Assembly: GCF_041260155.1 (NCBI RefSeq)
Contig: NC_091928.1
Coordinates: 31,832,888 to 31,896,887 of the forward strand
DNA: 64,000 nucleotides
Source: Ptychodera flava
Taxonomy: Eukaryota; Hemichordata; Enteropneusta; Ptychoderidae
Direction: 5' to 3'
Within the stretch, counting starts at the first letter, position 1, and the number at the start of each line of letters is the position of its first letter. The notes below the pieces were generated by a model. The model was given only the letters and a program-made list of their open reading frames with translations. It was not told the origin of the DNA and did no database searches. The position numbers and the translations under genes were made by a program. Shown in pieces: positions 50,701 to 62,345 of this stretch.

Positions 50701-52770
50701 AGCAGAATATTAGTCCAGTAACTCGGCTGCCGTCTGATTGTACAGTCGTCAAAGGATGCATAGGCCACCAGAGAACCCCATGGGTTAAAGTCGATCAGTG
50801 GGCAGTGAAATTATATAAAACTACAAAAATGTACCACAGAAATCCTGTGTGACTTTGCCGCACAGAAATCACTTAGAACTCATCTGTGATGTTTGTGAGA
50901 TTGCGGTAATGATTATAAACATATAGTCTTATCTGTCTAGAAATCCCATGGAATAGATTTTAGTCTTATTATAATCATATGGCATGATCCATCCCTACTT
51001 GATATTTTCAGATCAATAGTGAAAGTTTCGAATATCCAATTAATAATACAAATGATGTCAGGTACAGCACAGCATGAATGCCAGGAGAGTCTGTGATTTG
51101 CCATGATGTTTTCAGTGTACTGGTTCACTGACTTGTACTGCAATAAATCTATTGCTCATTCAACCATATCTTGCCATTGTCTTTTTCTCCGGCTCATGTT
51201 ATGGGTCAGATAATTCTTTAAGGTAAATTACCGGTATTAAGTTGTTAGACCATTGCAGTGATTTGTTTTCATTCTAACTGGAAATTTTCCTTACAGGCGA
51301 ACACAGCGTGTTTCTGGGGTACGCCTTCTGCGTGACCTGTTTCCGCGGCCGTACTTTGTACCGGAGAAAGCAGAAGTGACGCTAGAGAAATTCATTTTCA
51401 TCGACAGTCCCAAGGCTGAGCCGTTCCAGATTGTAAGTTACTCTGATAAATGAATTTTCATTTTTGTCTGAAAAAGGTCTATTACTAACGTTTCACCTAG
51501 TACATTTTTAGGTTTTGGTGAATGAACCTTGGTAAAGGACCAAAAGACAATAAGCATTTCCCTGTTGTCTTTGACATATCGTCTAGGCTAAACTGACATG
51601 CCACTGACTCAATAACTGTCCCTCTGATACAGGAATTACTTATACAGGTCTGAGGCTGATGCAAAAAAAATGTTACAGAAATTCCTAACCCTAACTTTGC
51701 TTAAAGAGTTTAGAAACGTCGCAGGCCAGATAGTCCATGTGACACGTATGATACTACAACACACATGTGCATGCCCTTTGAGTATCTGATATTGTCAGCT
51801 GATAAAAGTAGTCATACAGTACTTGCACATTTATTCAAGCCGGTGTTAAAATGTCAAATGTCTGTATCTTTGCAGCCTAATTTACAAGCTGCCAATGGCT
51901 GGTTGTCTCAGGGCTCTGGGCAGCGGGAAATAGTTCTCTTGCCGAGTGACAACTGTCGTAAAAACTGCTCAGACATCAGTGTGGTGTTGCAGCCCATGGA
52001 TATTTGTAAGTAGGATTTCTTCCGGAATGCCGCCGAGAATATGCTTCCACACCTACTTTCTAAATGCTGTGGTTCATTTTGACTACATGGAAACTTCCAG
52101 GGTTAAACCAATTGAACAACTATGGGGATAGAAAGTGTGGTTCACCTATAGATGATATTGTATTCTTCTGAATATTAAAGATCGGGGCTTGGAAGCATGA
52201 GAGATCTCATTGACAAATGAATTACAAAATGTCTGCTAAACTGAACGCCATCTGAGCTATTAGAGTTATTTTCGAAAATTACTCAAAATTTGTGTGCATG
52301 GCATTTTATTATTCAATCCATGCAAAATTTAACAGTTGCCTAGGGTAAGGAACAGATCATGCATCTGCAGTGCACGGAGAATGCATCCCAATCACACACA
52401 GTTGACAGTTTCATCTGAATGTCCCAATAAAATGACTCAGTAACCTTCTATAACACAAGACAGAATGTTTTCATGGGAGAAAATTTTGAGGTCAACTGTT
52501 CTAATAATGTGACCAGATGTTGTCTTCAAGACGTTGTTGTTCACATTTCAAACATCCGTTATGTTGTCACACATGTCATCAGAAGGTAGAGTTTATTGGT
52601 TTGTCATTTGTTACACATTTATAGTTACCCATTGCATCGTATGAATTTGTCGTTAATTCTTGTCATTTTTTCCCCATTCAACAGTGTTTTATCACACCCA
52701 TTACTGGAAACCGGAATCCTTTCCACATGGGGATGAAGTCAGCATCATGTTTGCGGGATCCTTCTTCTGA
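44700..52770 (+). CDS. C6orf89: C6orf89 (bombesin receptor-activated protein, BRAP) homologue, complete, 6 exons
   Basis: Exons 44700-45051, 49078-49235, 50260-50444, 51297-51432, 51876-52005 and 52685-52770 join in phase to 348 residues (human about 350). The N-terminus (S-L-Y-D-R-L-S-E, G-M-S-D) precedes one membrane segment at about 58-80, then R-L-M-T-L-P-I-T-K-K-Y, which nearly repeats the human R-L-M-S-L-P-I-A-K-K-Y. Further matches: L-R-D-L-F-P, G-S-G-Q-R-E, N-C-R-K-N-C and H-Y-W-K near the end. This supports a type II Golgi/ER-type membrane protein with a lumenal domain. Human BRAP has been linked to bombesin receptor signalling and histone deacetylase activity; its biochemistry is unsettled. 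ATG at 44700 is chosen by homology and its CAAGATGG context. Intron 1 (4 kb) is packed with repeats. A possible polyadenylation signal lies at 53956. Confidence 0.9.
45643..45729. repeat. Hairpin-forming repeat in C6orf89 intron 1
   Basis: ATTGTAGCC and GGCTACAAT close a stretch that contains the word GTCGTGTGGCTTG twice. Confidence 0.5.
45960..46094. repeat. Snapback hairpin with arms of about 62 bp
   Basis: AGCTGTGGAAACGCAGCTAT at the left is exactly inverted at the right end (ATAGCTGCGTTTCCACAGCT), followed inward by CTGTGGCGGGGTAG and GGTCATCAAAAGG in both arms. The loop is about 15 bases. Probably a MITE. Confidence 0.85.
46150..47280 (+). repeat. Satellite-bearing element, copy 1: about six 146-bp tandem units
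   Basis: A head TTAGCTCCCATAGCCATATG is followed by a GTATGTCT microsatellite (46208-46281) and then units anchored by GGTCAAAAA at about 46411, 46554, 46700, 46846, 46991 and 47137, i.e. periods of 143, 146, 146, 145 and 146. Each unit contains GCTTTGATATTTGGTATACA or a close form, and most contain CTAGGGATAACC. Divergence rises toward the right end. Confidence 0.92.
47325..48435 (-). mobile_element. DNA transposon with TIRs of about 70 bp and an HTH-like ORF remnant
   Basis: GCCACTTTAGTGTTGAT followed by AGCCTGTCTGGT and CAAGCAGAA near 47352-47402 is inverted at 48358-48412; weaker similarity extends the repeats outward on both sides. Inside, a minus-strand frame (48191-47958, 77 residues) contains P-S-E-V-P-R-G-A-Y and R-F-K-I-S-V-E-G-A-R-K-V-W, reminiscent of the helix-turn-helix start of Tc1- or related transposases. 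No catalytic domain is present, so it is non-autonomous. Superfamily undecided. It sits between the two satellite-bearing elements. Confidence 0.65.
48450..48994 (+). repeat. Satellite-bearing element, copy 2 (diverged)
   Basis: Starts TTAGCTCTTATAGCCGTATG, like the head of copy 1, then has diverged units of about 145-150 bp with TTTTTGGTCAAAAAATCTTC and GAAACCACAAGTCTGATTGA words. It ends ACTATATGGGAGCG, an approximate inverse of the head. This copy therefore shows both ends of the element. Confidence 0.65.
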
Positions 52771-53289
52771 CCTTGTTTAATCACCTTGACAACCAGGCTG
52801 TTAGTTACCAAGGCAACACAGCCTTAGGAACCGAAATTAGACTGAGCGAAATTAGACAGAGAAATCTTGCCATATTAGGACATCTCACTTTCATGTGCTA
52901 GCTCTCTTGTGCAATGTATCTGTGGAAGAGACGTTTGTGTTGTGGTTGTGTGACTGCTATGTGTTTTCAAAATGGACAAGGGCCACTCCAAACAGTGTTT
53001 TGCTACCATAGAGGCAGAATCCTCAATATCTTCCACATTTCAAATTATAACAGATTTGCATAATTCTTTCAAAGTGCTACTGAAGCTATCCTGAAAAGCA
53101 GATCACCGAGAAGACTTCATGCAATTCTTTCCCCTCTGCACAACCCTTCCCCACCCAGGATTTCTGATCAGTGTAACTTTGTGCATTGTGCTATAATAGG
53201 TGGATGACGAAACCACTTTGCTGTCAGGGGTCAGGCTGATAAAACAAGGACATATTCGTGTGCATTGGAAATTATATTGTAGCTTTGTC

Positions 53290-53553
53290 AATACCAGTGA
53301 ATTTTGTGATGTCATACCCTCAGATTATTACTGATAATGTATCCAATTATTCAGCATTGTGGCCCAGATAATTTCTGCATCTACGAATTCACTGGCATTT
53401 GCCAAAACTATAAAATAATAGCAATAATGTACCCCTCCTGGCCCATAATGGACTCAAGCAAACTTTGCACTCCATAATGTACTTGGCCTTGCCTCGTAGA
53501 TGTAGTGCAAAGTTGCTTTCGTCCATTATGGGCCGGGAGGGGGTACATTATTG
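53290..53553. mobile_element. Composite MITE, head plus hairpin, in the C6orf89 3' flank
   Basis: Head 53290-53397 matches 13890-13995. It is followed by a hairpin (53421-53553) whose arms read GCAATAATGTACCCCTCC, GGCCCATAATGGA and GCAAACTTTGCAC with their inverses. The same hairpin and junction recur at 62168-62345. Confidence 0.8.
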
Positions 53554-55862
53554 CTTAAGTATTTGCAGTTGAAATTTTCACACACAGTTTCTGTAAATGT
53601 TCAACTCTTTGTTAGTACCTTAGTTGGGACATGGCCATGGGGATCCAATTAATGTGTCCTTTGTGGGTTGAACAAGATGGATTCCTTTGTGCCAGAGTTT
53701 TTTTCCCTAAAATTACGATGCCTGCCAAATCTCTATGGTAAAAATCTAAACTCATCAATGATGTCACTTAAGATTATCCATGCATAACATCCTATGTGGA
53801 ATTTCTTGAAAACATTTTTTAGAACCAACTTTCTATTGAATACTGCAACTCTAAGCATGTTGATCATTTTGTGAACAAAAATTGCAAACCGCTTGGCTTC
53901 TTTGAAGATGTGTTTCCCTGTTATGAATGATGCTAGGCATAGCTTATACTGTGAAAATAAATGTTACAATGCAAAGAGACAAAGTAATGTTTGTGATTTT
54001 CTGAAGCGCCTTTAATCACATTCTTTGTTTTTTGTCCTCAAATTTTCCTCAAACCTACCCTCTCACCAGGTATAATAAAACAATGTAAGAAAATGTACTA
54101 ATTTTCCAGGGTATATCGAGAGTGAGTTAAGCAATTAGCTATTTTTGACTTGTAATGATTATGTCCTAAACATTGTTCGTTTTGCATCATTTTGTGTGAA
54201 AACCTACCTGCCCACAGACTGCAAACAAAGCTTTGTTAGAGGTGCCTGTTGATGTTTTTAAAGGAAACGTACATGGTGTAGACCATGATGAACTAAGCTG
54301 GTATTGTAGTATTTGAAGAGGAAAACAAGTCTTTCTGAAAGTATCCTGGTACATCCTGTGGTGTTTCATTGTTTTGGAATCATTTGCAATTGGAATGGTA
54401 CACCGTGTTTTGGGTGGACAGCAGTTCAAGTTGGGGCATCTGTTACATGTATGTCTCATTGCGTCGGATCATGGACATAAAATCCATGGTTGGATTGACC
54501 AGACCCAAAGCTGCATGGCACAAACGTGTATGTGTAAGCTCTTCAAATTCCAGGCTTTGCAAATTACAATCATTACATACATATGCAGAAACCCTGTTTA
54601 CATACTAAAGTTGCAGTGTCAGGTAAAGTACATAGTAATTCTGTGTGGTTACAGCATTGGACAAATCCATTTGCTATTTTGAGGTTACAAGGACTAAGGG
54701 AGTCCTTCAATGCAGTCTGGAGGTACTTCACTGAATCATGCAACATGCACTGCAACAGCTTTTGAAGGACCCCTGGACCACAATGTGTCAACCAGTATGT
54801 TTACACCAACGGAATATCATGTCAACTAAGTACGCTAAGAATGGATAGCAGGGAAGTACTTATGGTAGATTGAGTTCTCTACAATGACGTACTACACACA
54901 CACATTACGCATATTTAGATATACACACATGTTATTCAGACATACTCTTCACACACATCACCCACATACATACATGTACTACACACGCCCACACATATAC
55001 ATGTACATATCACACACACATATCATACACACACTTTATGCACATTTAAATACACATGCACGTTACATACATTCAGACTTACTACTCACACACATCACCC
55101 ACATACATTCAGACATACATGTACTACACACACACACCATATCACACACATATACATATCATTCGCACTGGACATCAACTGATCCAACAGCTTTCTATGC
55201 TATTACCCGTGCATTTATTCACCCCCAGTTTCTTCAGTGCAGAGTAAAATGAACAACAACAAACTTGAACTTTTAATTTGTGGCTTTTTTATTCACTTTA
55301 ATAAATGGTGTTGATTTCAGATTGAGAGAGGTATGCGTACAATTGATAAAAACAATACAAGAGTGGATACAAAAAATCGACATCAGCCCATACGTTGTAA
55401 CCTTGTTTACATTCATGGCCAGGTTGTGTGCCAAGTTCAAAGGAATAAAGTCAATGGCAATCATTGAGTGTCATTTGGGGCACATAGAAAAGTGTGCTGA
55501 ACCAAAACCGAATAGTGCTACTTAGTATTTTGTAAGCCAACGTGGTTGACAGTCTTTTTACCATATATGGATATATGCAAATATGTGGTGTCTGGGTAAT
55601 CATATACCCACTGGTGTATGTGAAGTTGAGTCTAAACACTGTTTGCACTCAGAGATGCTGCGTGAACACCGCATCGGAAGAATTTTCACTACTTTGTATG
55701 TTCTACTGGCAAGGATTTTCAACATCTGATGATCCTTTGCAAATGTAACAACACTCTCACAGAAGTTCAAAAGGTCATCTAGTTTGTAGGCCCCAGAGCA
55801 AGAATCTCCCCCCTGGTTCTGTGAAGCCATAGACCCTATACAAAACAGAACCCATGGTTTAA
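53554..55862. other. 3' flank of C6orf89 homologue and CA-repeat region
   Basis: No exon recognised. A plausible polyadenylation signal AATAAA is at 53956-53961. The rest is AT-rich with the CA repeat listed separately. Confidence 0.45.
54889..55165 (+). repeat. Imperfect CA-rich microsatellite region
   Basis: Runs of CACACA broken by CATACATA and ATTCAGACATAC words that recur several times, giving a loose higher-order repeat. The Tyr/His/Thr-rich ORF across it is an artefact. Confidence 0.9.
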
Positions 55863-56230
55863 GGTAGAACGCACCTCGGGACACATATTCGGACTTCCAA
55901 ATTTTTACAATTCTTTTCTGCTCTATCACTTGTGGGGGTTCATTTTAAAGCTCTTGGTGTAAGAAAACTTTTCAGCGGCTTAGTTTTTCAAAATTCGAAA
56001 ATTTTATTTTTCCCCATAGAGTTTACAATGGATGGTGGCCATTTTGAATTTTCAATAAAATATCCATAATTCTTGGATTACTTGATTCTCTAGTACCAAA
56101 ATTGGCATGGTGACCCCTGATTTTTATTCTTGATTTTGAATCAAGAATGGTTGAAAGATTCCTTAACGAAAGTTTGAGCGAAAGTTTGAGCAAAACTAAT
56201 AAGTCTTTCACTTTCGAGACGCATACTACC
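55863..56230 (+). mobile_element. TTAAGGTAG MITE family, best copy
   Basis: TTAA flanks both ends (55859-55862 and 56231-56234). Inverted ends read GGTAGAACGCACCTCG and, reversed, GGTAGTATGCGTCTCG. The interior is shared with 17248-17594. A TTAA duplication points to a piggyBac- or Kolobok-type transposase in trans. Confidence 0.82.
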
Positions 56231-59006
56231 TTAACAAAACATAATTTTAGACATGTGACAGGGTCCCCAATTCACTATCTGAAGAGTAACACAGAGGGCA
56301 TCCTAAGTAGAAAAGTGCCAGAATAATTGATATGCTTTTCAGGCGCACCAGTACATTGCATAGTAATTGTACAAACAGTGTTCGTAAAAATCTAGCTAAG
56401 TTTCATCTGTGTGAATACCAGTGAAGTCGAAATATTCACTAATAACACGTGCATGCAATAAACTACAATTGCTGAGGGTCCATAAAAATAACACGATTCC
56501 GTTTTCTTGGTTTACAATGTAAAATCATGGTGGCAGCAGCAGAAATGAAAAGATTACCATACGTCTATGCCCATGGTAAAATGTTGACAGTCTCTCATGC
56601 CTTTTTGTCGAGAGAGTCATCAGACTCTGTTGTGCCAGTACATCAACATATGCTTACGTCATGTATAACGCATTATAGGTGAGTTCCATGTGAACAAAAT
56701 TATTGTACTTGTAGTTTCCCCGATGAGTTGCTCTACATCATCTCTGGAACAGTAGATCATGAAGTCGAGGCAAAAATTGCACAAATGGCTGTCAACAGTT
56801 TTACTTCACCTGGATAAACCTGCAAAGCAAATCTACGCACTCTCTACTTTCCCTACATTTATCAAATTAACTGGCAGTGCCCCTTTGAAAATCGGGCAAT
56901 TCCATTAGACAAAGAGGGTAGGTCAATGAGTTAATCTACAGCCACTACAATACTCAGAAATAACCCTTCTGTACGTCATTTTGGTGTGCAGTAAATGTGG
57001 CCAACTGGTTTCATCTCATCAAAATGAACATCAGATATCTGTAAAAATCCAGACAAATTTATTCCTGACACTGACTAGTAAAATCCTAAATGAATCCATC
57101 TTCTACATGGATGTGTGATGCTATAAGTGACCGTGAAATAAAAATCTGGTTGCCATGGCAATATGTGACTGGACTATCCCACTACATCATGAGTATGCAG
57201 GACACGGGAACAGCAATACCAATACATGTAAATTTAAAGTCAAACCTGCTTATTGAATTTTCTATGTCAAACTATACTACTTGACAATTTGAAGTGGCCT
57301 CGGTAAAGTTTACACTCTGGACAAAATTGATTTTTGTACTTTTGACAACCAGCCTTTAAATATATCACCACAATATACAACAAACAGACTCTGACATACA
57401 TTGTACGTTTAAGTAAATTCAATGCAAGCTTGTAAGAGCTGAATGACAATTGCACCTGTAGCAGAACACATCTTTGGATGTAATGGTTTGAAATCATAAT
57501 AGGAGGTAAGAAAGTGCAAACAAACAACACACAGCAGAAAATGTTAAGGTCAAAGTTCACAGAGCAATTTATGGATCATTTTGTTCGTTGATAACTTGAC
57601 ATGAATGAGACAGGGAGCTGAATGGACTCCCACTAAAATCAGCCTTTCCTGAGTCATTTTGGTTTATAATCAAGCTGTTTGTCAAGAATTACAAGTAGTG
57701 GGGAAGTTTGCAAAATGCTTGTACAGTATTACTGTACAAGCATTTTTACAAACTTCCCAATACTGCCTGCTTTCCCAACATCCAATGACCCAGCAAAGGC
57801 AAATGAAAGCACATCAAGCATTGTGACCAATAATTTACAATATAGGACAAAATTGTATTTGAGCAATAAACCTATGCAGCAACAGTTGGGCACAAGATTT
57901 CGACCATTTCATGACAAATGCACATGAGCATTGGCAAGTTCATATATGGAGTGAACTGGTCTGAACCGAGTGGTATACCATCGCTGGTGTTGTTTATTGC
58001 TATTATATCATAACAGTATATTGAAATTCTGGCATGGAACATATAAAAGGATTTTGTCTTGTGGAAAGCTCGAGCATGTGTCAACCGTGCTATATCACAT
58101 ATATAGCACTGTTCTTGTCATGTCTCAACCAATCAGATTGCTATATTAGAATCATAAATACCGGTATACTGGTATGATATCATTGTCAGTAGAAGTATAC
58201 AAGGTTGCTTATTAAAAAGTGAAGTACTTTTCATCATCTTTATATTTTAAGATGACTTTGTTCGTTCTGCCCTTTTCCATAAATAAGATTTTCTGTCGGA
58301 ACTTCCATACCACTAAGCATCTTTGCTTATGCAGGAGACATTTTAGAGGTTGAATTGTTTGTGTACAAACACAATGCTTGAAAAGATCTGTGATGGAAAA
58401 AAACGGTAATATTTGAATAATGCTTTCATAAGGATCAATGCAGTCAGAGAGCAAAAACAAAATGGCCAATAAAATGTAGCAAACACTGCAATACATGGCA
58501 ATATCAGATTACAAACTTAAAACTCCAACGTCTGATAGGGTGTTTCAAGATATTGCAGCATTGCTACTCACATAATTTTCATCTAAAAATCCTTTTGCAA
58601 ACCATGTACTCATGGTTGATGGAGAGGAAACCCAATGCGAACATAAACATAGTTGGCTGCAAAATATTCCTTCTTGCCATCTGCACATAGCGGAGACAAA
58701 CATACAACTCATATCACAAAATTGACAGTAATGCTTGCTTAATTTAACTTATATCATTAATTTTTGAAAAAAAAAATTAAACCTTCCGAGGTTCTATCAT
58801 GATCAAACTCCAACTGTTATTTCTTTTCATAATCTAGTATACCGCCCTCTATCATCACTCTTGCGGTAAGGAACACTGCCCTCTATAGTCTACTGAAAGC
58901 TTTTCCTTGTTGCAAAGTTTTTTACTCATTTTATACAAAAGAGAATTGTTTACAAAAGAGAACAAAGACAATGAAAGAATATTTCCTTTTGTTGTTGTTC
59001 GTTTTT
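56231..59006. other. Non-coding; 3' side of myotrophin
   Basis: No exon recognised; includes the palindrome at 57701-57758. Part may be myotrophin 3' UTR (minus strand). Confidence 0.4.
57701..57758. repeat. Palindrome with 28-29-bp arms and almost no loop
   Basis: GGGAAGTTTGCAAAATGC then TTGTACAGTA is inverted immediately after a single base, ending GCATTTTTACAAACTTCCC. Arms differ by one substitution and one extra base. Confidence 0.9.
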
Positions 59007-60554
59007 TTACTTCAGCAATTCCTTCATGTCGTTGCTTTCTGCACATTCGATGTAAGATGAGCCGTCCGGCGCTTTGCCGTCCTTCTTTGCACCCTAAAAT
59101 TTGAAGAAAAAGAAAGAGTTGGAAAACATTAAAGTGGCAGAAGCTGTGACTTTTGATGTTTTTTTTTCACTCTTTTCGTCTAAAAGTGAACTAAATTTTC
59201 TTGTTCTACTCCCCAGAGCATGGTGTAATACACAGTATTCAGCTTGTAAACTCAGCTTTTACATGTGTGCACTGCATTGTTGTTGTTGACAAGTGAATTC
59301 TTGGTCCAGACTGGAATTTAAATGTAAACAATAACCATGCATTCTGCACGTATAAACACTGCAGTGACAAGCTAACTAGTTGGTGTTTTAGTATGCTTTG
59401 GAGAGTAGAACAAAACACTGCTGTTGACATGCAAAACAATGTTGAAATAATCATTAAATGTTAAAGCTACTGGGCCTTTAACCCTAACCTTGTAAAGTTC
59501 ATTTGTGTCGCATACATTAATGTAGCTTGGCTGCATATCAAGTCATAAGATTTTGACCCAATTTTCCAATACAATTTTGTAATAATTATGCAGAACTAAG
59601 CCTGGCGTAATGATAATAGTGTACTTACCTTACTGAGCAAATACCTGACACATTCCGTGTGACCTTCAAATATTGCCGATAGCAACGGTGTGATACCGTG
59701 TTTGTCTGGAAGCTGATGTGAGGAAAACAAAAAAAAGTCAAACAAACACGGAAACAACAGCTGTAATTTCTGATAATTTTTTTGACATGTCTTTTTTATG
59801 TCACCTAGAATTTCTTGTTCTACTTCAAGGCATGTTAACATGTGATATGTACACAGTATTCAGCTTGTCACTTTAACCAGTATATGTGTAGAATACATTG
59901 TTTGACTGTTGATATGAGAATTCTGGCCTAGACTAGAATTTAATTGTAAACAATAACAATGCATTATACATGCCTATAGACACTGTGTTCACGTATTGAC
60001 AAGCTGAATAGTAGGTGTGTCAACATCTTTTGAGGAGTAGAACAAGGACTTGCGATTGATGTACAAAACAAAAGTAGTGAAAAATTCATGAAAAGTTGCA
60101 ACTACTGGCCATTTACGAACTTTGCATTGCAACATACTACTTGTGGGAAAAGAATGCAAAAATAAATTTGCTTTCTGCCAAAATAATGAGAATACAATCA
60201 AATTTACAACGTTTTCTCCCCATCTACAATTGAGAAATAGAATTTTGTGTGCGCTCAAGATGCCGTATGGAACAACCTTCCATAATTTTTACTGTTTCAA
60301 GGTGCCCCTACCCCCTATGTGCAGCATATTCTGCATGTTCAAAGTTGAACAGTTTCAAGGAATCCATTGGATCATCACCAGAGTACGGTATGTCTCATGC
60401 TTTGCATGTGTAGTGCAATGATGATCAACAAAAGACTTACGTTTACATCGATGTCTTTTGAAACTAGATATTGTAGGACTTCCAACTGGCCATAATCAGC
60501 AGCGATATGGAGACCATTACGACCCTGATGAATTTCCTGGTTCACATCAAATCC
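59007..60554 (-). CDS. MTPN: Myotrophin, last three exons (first exon outside window)
   Basis: Exons on the minus strand: 60554-60441 (38 codons), 59712-59629 (28 codons) and 59093-59007 (28 codons plus stop), all phase 0. They encode ankyrin repeats with G-L-H-I-A-A-D-Y-G-Q-L-E-V-L, then P-D-K-H-G-I-T-P-L-L-S-A and E-G-H, then L-L-S-K and a C-terminus ending M-K-E-L-L-K. This tracks human myotrophin, a 118-residue protein of ankyrin repeats that binds CapZ and has been linked to NF-kB and cardiac growth signalling. The missing N-terminal exon (about 23 residues, L-K-N-G-D-L region) was not found up to 64000. Introns contain two copies of the foldback MITE family. Confidence 0.93.
59136..59476. 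mobile_element. Foldback MITE family, copy B (myotrophin last intron)
   Basis: From GGCAGAAGCTGTGACTTTTG to GTTAAAGCTACTGGGCC. It contains TCTACTCCCCAGAGCATG, ATTCAGCTTGTAAACTCAGC, TTGACAAGTGAATTC, CCAGACTGGAATTTAAAT and the inverse GAGAGTAGAACAAAAC half. Begins 43 bp inside the intron from the final exon. Confidence 0.8.
59756..60110. mobile_element. Foldback MITE family, copy C (myotrophin intron)
   Basis: Same ordered words as copy B (TTCTTGTTCTACTTCAAGGC, ACAGTATTCAGCTTGTCA, TAGACTAGAATTTAATTG, GGAGTAGAACAAGGAC), ending GTTGCAACTACTGGCC. The left end is eroded near the exon. Confidence 0.75.
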
Positions 60555-60826
60555 CTGATTTGAAAAAAAAAAAAGGAAACAGGAACTAAACTGGATGTAT
60601 CATAATATGTATATGATATACAGGTCTGATCAATCAATATTCTGACTGGCTATGAATATGATTCTGAACTCCACACCCACAGACTTTATCAAAACATATT
60701 CAAAAATGAATGATGGGAGTCGTCGAAGGCAAGATTATTTCATTGAAGACTTTCTCCATTACTGGTAGCTTGCACCATAATCAACCTGCTTTAAAGTCTT
60801 TCCCTTCAAGTCCCATACTAATTTAA

Positions 60827-60910
60827 CCCTTTCACCACCATGGTTTGTCCCAAATCCATTGTTTTCTATGGTAAAGTTGGACCTGTATACAGGGAACTGG
60901 GGTGAAAGGG
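60827..60910. mobile_element. 84-bp MITE, CCCTTTCACC ends
   Basis: Perfect 10-bp inverted ends CCCTTTCACC / GGTGAAAGGG. Left flank TTAA, right flank TTGA (one change). A relative lies at 24227-24315. Confidence 0.75.
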
Positions 60911-61433
60911 TTGAAGTGACAATACCTGTATCTTTTGAAAAACATGTATTTACAAACTAGTTTTGTTTCTTCTCTTGGAAATCTGATGAAACTAAAAGTA
61001 TTTGCCTGGCTAACACAAGTTATGTACCACATGTGACATTACCCCACAGAGAGACAGTGCAAGTATGCCACACTCAGCAAAGTTGCACCAGGGTTTGCGA
61101 TGAATTCTGAGGCCATCCCTGCAAATCTCGTGTTATCACGAAGGAAAGAACCGTACACTGAGGTGTAAAATAGCAAACTTTCATAAACGTGATCTTCTCT
61201 CTTTGATGAATATATACAGCACTCTTTATCATTGTGTTCATGTTTGAAATCTTCCACATCGAAAGTTGTTTTTCTTGCAATGTTGTATAGTTTGCGGACA
61301 ACCATTTTCAGTATGCTTACAGTATAAGATACCAGTTGTTTACAAACCAAAGTAGCCAGCGTGTACAAGTGCTCATTGACATAAGGTTATTGCTCTGCAG
61401 TGCAAGTACTATTGATATGTGCATACTCGGCAC

Positions 61434-61570
61434 CATTTTACAAGTGGTATAGCCACAAACTCATGACGTCCAATCGCAGTACACAAAACACAGACACCTT
61501 GTAATTATGGCACTGTATTGTGTATATCAATTTGATGTCATCAGTTTGTGGCTATACCACTTGTAAAATG
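61434..61570. mobile_element. 137-bp MITE with perfect 28-bp inverted ends
   Basis: CATTTTACAAGTGGTATAGC plus CACAAACT is exactly inverted at 61543-61570. Interior AT-rich. Target duplication not obvious (possibly absorbed in the ends). Confidence 0.88.
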
Positions 61571-62167
61571 ATGTCGCATGCTCATATGAAAGTATCAGTA
61601 AAATTGGGCAATTATGTACTAGTAATTTTATGGTATGTAATGATACTGATGATAATAAATTTTAGTCCACACTACAATTGGATTGTGAAAAATAACACAT
61701 TACATTTCAATACAATCTTTGTGTTAAGGTCAGTACGCAGGTAAATGTATGTATAGGAGTTCCCCAATCATTTTGCTGGAGTTCCCCCTTGGTATGTAAA
61801 TACAATCAGTATAGGGAACAGCAGAAATGTTACCAGGATTCCAAATTATTTAACAAAGTTTCCAAAGCCAAGCAATAACACTTGACATAACACACAGACT
61901 TGGTAGAGAATATGCTCACCCGCTGGGCATTTTAACAAAATTTTAGGTGTGGACTGCGAAACTGTATTCTACATAGGATAAATCTACCATCGAATTCCAG
62001 GTTTATCCTATTTAACCAAAACGTCACTGTAACCATATTAAATATAGGGAAAAGTTTAATTAGTGGCATCTTAATTTAGTGAATGGACAGACTTGGCTAA
62101 ATTTGCTAAAAAAGGATGCTATGTAAAAAGACATGTTTTACAGTATTTTGTATTATATTACAGTTGC

Positions 62168-62345
62168 ATCTACAACTTCACTGGCATCACCAAACCACAA
62201 AATAATAGCAATTATGTACCCCTCCCAGCTCATAATTGACTCAAAGAAACTTTCCATTCCATAATCAGCTCGTCTTCACACCTTGTATATTATGTCATGC
62301 AAAGTTTGCTGTTGTCCATGTAGGGCCGGGAGGGGGTACTTATTT
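62168..62345. mobile_element. Composite MITE, 5'-truncated copy
   Basis: Retains only the end of the head (ACTTCACTGGCAT) and then the same hairpin as 53421-53553, including GTACCCCTCC and the inverse GGGCCGGGAGGGGGTAC. Confidence 0.7.

Larger units (their letters stand above)
60555..62167. other. Myotrophin upstream intron (presumed); no exon recognised
   Basis: Contains MITEs at 60827-60910 and 61434-61570. A 109-codon minus-strand frame at 61039-61368 has no recognisable domain and no clear splice context, so it is not called. Confidence 0.4.

Noticed and set aside
54884-55252. 122-codon Tyr/His/Thr-rich ORF
   Set aside because: It follows the CA microsatellite; composition is dictated by the repeat.
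61039-61368. 109-codon minus-strand ORF in the presumed myotrophin intron
   Set aside because: Looks protein-like but has no recognised domain, no splice signals and AT-rich context; chance is likely.
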